16,109 nucleotides of DNA from contig CALLQQ010000017.1 of NCBI GenBank assembly GCA_938014915.1, positions 1-16,109 of the forward strand, in the 5' to 3' direction. Both the position numbers and the translations under genes were made by a program. Numbering within the stretch: the first letter of the stretch is position 1; each line of letters opens with the position of its first letter. Positions 15,185 through 16,109 of the stretch are shown in pieces. This DNA is from an uncultured Clostridia bacterium (GTDB lineage Bacteria; Bacillota; Clostridia; Oscillospirales; Ruminococcaceae). The notes under the pieces were generated by a model. It worked only from the letters and a program-made list of their open reading frames with translations. It had not been told where the DNA came from and did no database searches.

Positions 15185-15842
15185 AGGCAAGCTAGTTGTT
15201 ATAGATGGTTTAGACGGGAGCGGAAAGACAACTCAATTTGAACTCATACAAGGCAAATTAATTCGAGAGAAAGTAACGGCGATTTCTTTCCCCGATTATG
15301 ATCAGCCATCGTCAGCCTTAGTTAAAATGTATCTATCGGGTGAGTTTTCTTCAAGTGTTGATGGTGTCAATGCTTATGCCGCATCAAGCTTTTATGCTGT
15401 CGATAGATACGCAAGCTATAAAAAGTTCTGGGAAAGCAACTATAAAAGTGGTGATTTAATTCTAGCTAGCAGATATGTTAGTTCTAATATAATTCACCAG
15501 ATGGTTAAACTCCCCCATAATGAGTGGGATACATATCTTGATTGGCTCTATGATTACGAGTTTGTGAAACTTGGGCTACCAATACCGAATAAAGTGATTT
15601 TTCTAGACATGCCTATTGAGATTTCACAATCACTGATGACGAGTAGATACAATGGAGATAATACTAAAAAGGATATACACGAAAAGGATGTTGAGTATCT
15701 TTTTAATTGTCGTGAAGCTGCACTCTATGCGGCGGACAAGTTGAATTGGAATATTATTAAGTGTAGTGACGGTGTAAATCCTTACGATATAGATAAAATA
15801 AATAATGAAATAATAGATGTAATTTTTGAGGTGCTAAATTAA
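15174..15842 (+). CDS. tmk: Thymidylate kinase family protein
   Basis: P-loop kinase expected to phosphorylate dTMP to dTDP. At 222 residues it carries a Walker A loop GLDGSGKTT at 12-20, FPDYDQPSS after strand two, the AVDRYAS segment, and a dimer-lid part FLDMPIEISQSLMTSRYNGDN. The region that is usually S-D-R-Y-x-x-S-x-x-A-Y-Q reads ASRYVSSNIIHQM, so the usual Asp is Ser and the AYQ is changed. This fits a clostridial subgroup of the family rather than the classic E. coli type. ATG 15174 overlaps thyX and follows AAGGAG by 7 bases. Context with thyX makes a dTMP substrate the best guess. Confidence 0.88.
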   Translation: MASKGKLVVIDGLDGSGKTTQFELIQGKLIREKVTAISFPDYDQPSSALVKMYLSGEFSSSVDGVNAYAASSFYAVDRYASYKKFWESNYKSGDLILASRYVSSNIIHQMVKLPHNEWDTYLDWLYDYEFVKLGLPIPNKVIFLDMPIEISQSLMTSRYNGDNTKKDIHEKDVEYLFNCREAALYAADKLNWNIIKCSDGVNPYDIDKINNEIIDVIFEVLN

Positions 15843-16090
15843 TGTTAAAATTTAAAGATATTGAGCTTTCAGATTCAGAGTGGATAAAACCTATTTTAGC
15901 TGAGTCAGGATTCAATGGTAGTGAATATTCTTTCTCTAGCAATTTTATATGGAGAAAAGTATATAACACTCAAGTGTGCAAATATAAAGACTTTTATATT
16001 GCAAAATCAGGTAAGGATGAATGTTCATTTGTTTTCCCCGCAGGAAAAGGGGACCCATGGATTGCGGCTCATGCTCGGAGGAAATCGTAG
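15842..16090 (+). CDS. DUF2156 family protein, N-terminal part, frame apparently broken
   Basis: The first 72 residues (KFKDIELSDSEWIKPIL, SEYSFSSNFIWRKVYNTQV, KDFYIAKSGKDE, FVFPAGKGD) match the start of clostridial DUF2156 proteins, usually about 290-300 residues, related to the C-terminal acyltransferase-like domain of lysylphosphatidylglycerol synthases. After KGDP the frame runs into non-family residues and a TAG at 16088. Another frame from 16051 stays open to the end of the window and reads SEEIVDMIEAH, which looks like the expected continuation, so a one-base loss near 16043-16057 is likely (a real mutation or an error near the sequence edge). ATG 15842 overlaps the tmk stop by one base and follows GAGG by 10 bases. 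The rest of the gene is outside the window. Confidence 0.75.
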   Translation: MLKFKDIELSDSEWIKPILAESGFNGSEYSFSSNFIWRKVYNTQVCKYKDFYIAKSGKDECSFVFPAGKGDPWIAAHARRKS

Positions 16091-16109
16091 ATATGATAGA
16101 GGCTCATTG

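Noticed and set aside
16043..16054. Programmed -1 ribosomal frameshift in the DUF2156 gene
   Set aside because: The A/G run is not a canonical X XXY YYZ slippery site in the reading frame, and the sequence ends too soon to see a stimulating structure; mutation or sequence error is simpler.

Overview
All 16.1 kb reads as a stretch of core chromosome from a low-GC Gram-positive bacterium of the class Clostridia. The reasons are the order nadD-yqeK-LCP-rsfS-leuS, a YqeG-type phosphatase, a CD1247-like zinc-ribbon protein, FMN and SAM-I riboswitches of Firmicutes type, ThyX-only thymidylate synthesis, strong AGGAGG-like ribosome binding sites and TTGACA/TATAAT promoters. I cannot fix the family or genus. 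Every supported gene lies on the + strand. No tRNA, rRNA, CRISPR array, insertion sequence, phage gene or other sign of transfer was seen.

Layout. Positions 1-5076: an operon whose promoter lies left of the window: nadD (5' end missing), yqeK, an LCP-family cell-wall ligase, rsfS and leuS. Positions 5105-5422: rpsU with its own promoter, a small hairpin before its ribosome binding site, and an intrinsic terminator. Positions 5444-7452: yqeG, aroQ and an M24 Xaa-Pro aminopeptidase. Positions 7461-8565: a promoter, efp, and a small acidic zinc-ribbon protein. Positions 8597-9505: FMN riboswitch, a long terminator hairpin and a ribU-type riboflavin transporter gene. Positions 9509-10960: promoter, SAM-I riboswitch, metK and terminator. 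Positions 10964-11356: an unrecognised small membrane-anchored protein whose ribosome binding site sits inside the metK terminator stem. Positions 11329-14333: promoter, recD2 and a comF-type gene that overlap. Positions 14339-16109: extended -10 promoter, thyX, tmk and the start of a DUF2156 gene whose frame appears to break about 50 bases before the window ends.

The genes fit together as housekeeping modules: NAD synthesis and ribosome silencing with leucyl-tRNA charging; translation (rpsU, efp); vitamin and methyl-donor supply, each controlled by the riboswitch for its own cofactor; and dTMP then dTDP synthesis by ThyX and Tmk, which overlap by 11 bases.

I do not see a new defence, mobile or biosynthetic system here. 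The points worth a second look are mostly in RNA regulation: a repeated element inside the FMN riboswitch expression platform, a predicted antiterminator pairing in each riboswitch, and a terminator that also hides a ribosome binding site. Two poorly characterised small proteins and a probable frameshift at the right edge also deserve attention.
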